From positions 15,190,001-15,254,000 of the forward strand of contig OU612073.1 in the NCBI GenBank assembly GCA_914767715.1: a DNA stretch of 64,000 nucleotides. The letters are read 5' to 3'. Positions within the stretch are counted from its first letter, which is position 1; every line of letters begins with the position of its first letter. The DNA comes from Membranipora membranacea (lineage: Eukaryota > Bryozoa > Gymnolaemata > Cheilostomatida > Membraniporidae). Position numbers and translations under genes: made by a program. The notes beneath the pieces are model-generated. The model was not told the DNA's origin. It saw only the letters and a list, made by a program, of their open reading frames with translations, and did no database searches. Positions 62,049 to 64,000 of this stretch are shown piece by piece.

Positions 62049-64000
62049 TCATTGAGAAGAATTGTGCAGTTCAGCCATATTATAATATGTTTTGCTAAGA
62101 GCATCCGATGCATGGTAAAGATAGGCATAGTTCGGTTGATTATACACTACTCCGTCTTGGTTGTTGTCTCCCCTGCTTGCTGAGCTAAGAGCACAGGATG
62201 GGTGGTCTGCTGTGAACTCTTCTCTAAACTCTTCATACTGATTGACCGGAGCACCTGCATGTGCTTGTCTATAACTGTCACTACATTCGCTATCACTGCT
62301 GGCAGTGACATCTAACTGTTCATGATTGTCCAAGTCTCCATGTGTGGGAACTTGTTCTGTGTTTGTGTGGCATGATGAGCTCACTGGATGGTCTGATGAC
62401 AAATAATCTGGTGTGGTCTCAACGGTTATGTCAGGGTAAGTGTCAACAGGTGTGTTAAAACACCCAGCCTGTGATAGCGAGTGATCTGTCATAGTGTTGT
62501 GAGTTTGATGTATTCTCCAATCTGGGCTATAGTTCTCTATATACGAGCTAGAAAATATTTGAGCATGATTAACGCAATTCTGTCAGCACATATAAACAGA
62601 AATAAAATGATAGGAATCTATCATATAGCAGGTAGACCTTTGATTTGCAATTTTTAAAGATCAGCCTTCATGCAAGCATCCAAAACCAGTCCTGGAAATG
62701 ACCAACAGAAAATATCAAAGGATTCAAAGTTGGAGCTTCTTTGAAATCACTTGTTAAACTCGGCTAAAACTACATGGGTGCATGTCCCTGCTATGGGCAT
62801 ATTTTCGAAACCCCACCTGTAATAACTGTGTGTTGGGAGACTGACACCCTGATTCAGGTGAGTGAAGGAGGTACCCAGAGCTGACAGACTAGTGTTGTCT
62901 GATGTCCTACTTGGAAGCGCTGCCAGGCAGCTACTGTATCTACCGATGCTTTCCTGCTGATGGCTCGTTTGGTAATTCAGTGAGTAGTAATCGGGTAGAT
63001 TTGTGTTGGGTTTAGTTGGTGAAAAGTATGTCTACAAAGTAAAGCATAAACCATGTAACTCTTATTGTTGATGATTTCGTCGCAATCAATGCATACAAAA
63101 TACATTGTATGGGTAATAGAATTAGTGATGATACAACAAGTATATCAGAGTGTAAGACTTTGATTGGGAAGGAGATCCACCAAGTAACGCAGTATTGTAA
63201 ATACCCAATGCTTCTAAGGTTGCAACACACATATTCAAGTAAGGAGAGGCAACCAAAATGTCAGTATGACGAAAACACTGCACAAGCATCTTACTTTTTG
63301 TGTCGGGTCTTTCAATTTATAAAAACCTCAAATTCAAATAAGGTTTTACGCACTGGGATCAAATAAGAAATTAGTATGTGGATCAATCAACCTGGTATGC
63401 TAACCTGTGTGATAGGTGTTTGATAAGATAGGGACGTTGTACAGCCCACCCCTGCTGGAGATAGACCGGAGTAATTGTCACTGAGGCTGGAATGTGTGAG
63501 ATAGCTATTACCAAATAATGCAGCTTGTGTTAGAGCTGAGGTTCCGCTGCCATATGATCCCCATGTGGAGCCGTAAGGTATAGTTGTACCTAACACATGG
63601 AAAAAAGTATCACTCATTAAATCTGAAGAGGAAATCATAAACGAATCATGTGGCGGCAGTGCTTTAAGGTAGGACTGAGGGACTGGTTTGATACACTACC
63701 CCTTCATCTAGACTAGAGTCGCAACCTCTAAAACCACAGGCCTACTGTAGTTGGTGCAAGCCCCAGTGGTTGAGTGTCCCAGCGGGTGAGGCCTCGAACA
63801 CTGGGGCACTCAACCACTGGACTAGCACCATCTAAAGAAGGCCGCGTCTAAAGATACTTAGACACATTTCATTTATATAAAATAGCATAGTTTTATTAGT
63901 GTAGAAGATAATTTACCTGCCGAGCTGCGCCCGTTACCATACAGTAAAGCTGGCTGAAAATGTCTATAAGCTCTACTTCTGTCATAAGGTGGTCTCCTTC
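62049..64000 (-). CDS. Partial gene: C-terminal part of a Ser/Tyr-rich protein, possibly a transcription factor
   Basis: Exons in gene order: beyond 64000 down to 63912, 63405-63589, 62817-63031, 62049-62547; phases fit throughout and the stop is at 62049-62051. The visible 328 or so residues are low-complexity, rich in Ser, Thr, Tyr, Asn, Gly and Gln, and begin RRPPYDRSRAYRHFQPALLY then GNGRSSAG. Later come TIPYGSTWGSYGSGTSALTQ and an acidic stretch, TASSDSECSDSYRQ. No folded domain is visible; the domain-bearing part lies outside the window. Basic residues followed by a HFQP motif weakly recall the region just after the forkhead domain in FoxL2-type proteins, but that is a guess. The donor after 62817 is GTGGGG, unusual but in phase. 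Confidence 0.6.
63752..63830. repeat. Fold-back repeat with about 30-bp arms
   Basis: The left arm TGGTGCAAGCCCCAGTGGTT is inverted at the right as AACCACTGGACTAGCACCA, with GAGTGTCCCAG/CTGGGGCACTC continuing the stem. It lies in an intron of the partial minus-strand gene. Confidence 0.75.

Overview
The window is nuclear DNA of an animal. Its genes are intron-rich, with GT-AG introns mostly of 0.2-1 kb and mixed phases. They encode metazoan-type proteins: FOXO, RING1/RNF2, a mitochondrial glutamate carrier, an FHAD1-like coiled-coil protein and Gemin5. The DNA is AT-rich, introns are short, and there are many small fold-back repeats and no recognisable autonomous transposon. This fits an invertebrate with a fairly compact genome, possibly an early-branching lineage such as a sponge; that placement is inference only. 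All exon models below were built by hand from splice signals and reading-frame continuity. For the complete genes, summed exon length is an exact multiple of three.

Layout, left to right: (1) 1-1726 holds copy 1 of a long dispersed repeat. (2) 1727-12726, plus strand, is FOXO (11 coding exons, 804 aa), keeping the forkhead domain, all three AKT-type sites and the C-terminal activation region. (3) 12727-18682 is gene-poor and holds copy 2 of the same repeat plus a 771-bp tandem duplication. (4) 18683-23285, minus strand, is an SLC25A22/A18-type glutamate carrier (9 coding exons, 310 aa). (5) 25815-28267, plus strand, is RING1/RNF2 (5 exons, 349 aa), head-to-head with the carrier. (6) 29251-45485, minus strand, is an FHAD1-like protein (24 coding exons, 1368 aa), tail-to-tail with RNF2. 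Its large intron at 34368-36872 contains a separate plus-strand two-exon gene (34834-35619) for a 106-aa one-pass membrane protein that I do not recognise. (7) 47518-61541, plus strand, is Gemin5 (25 exons, 1548 aa), head-to-head with FHAD1. (8) 62049 to beyond 64000, minus strand, is the C-terminal part of an unidentified Ser/Tyr-rich, transcription-factor-like protein.

The genes show no operon-like logic. They are housekeeping or regulatory genes of different pathways: insulin/AKT signalling, Polycomb H2A ubiquitylation, mitochondrial glutamate import, and snRNP assembly/RNA binding. What links them is geometry: two divergent pairs with 2-2.5 kb shared upstream regions, convergent pairs, and one nested gene.

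The unexplained structure is mostly in repeats. There are several fold-back families with terminal inverted repeats, two perfect palindrome families (one flanked by 7-bp direct repeats), a tRNA-headed SINE, an inverted-repeat element with a tRNA-like core, a 33-bp minisatellite related to a dispersed element, and direct repeats bracketing FOXO.
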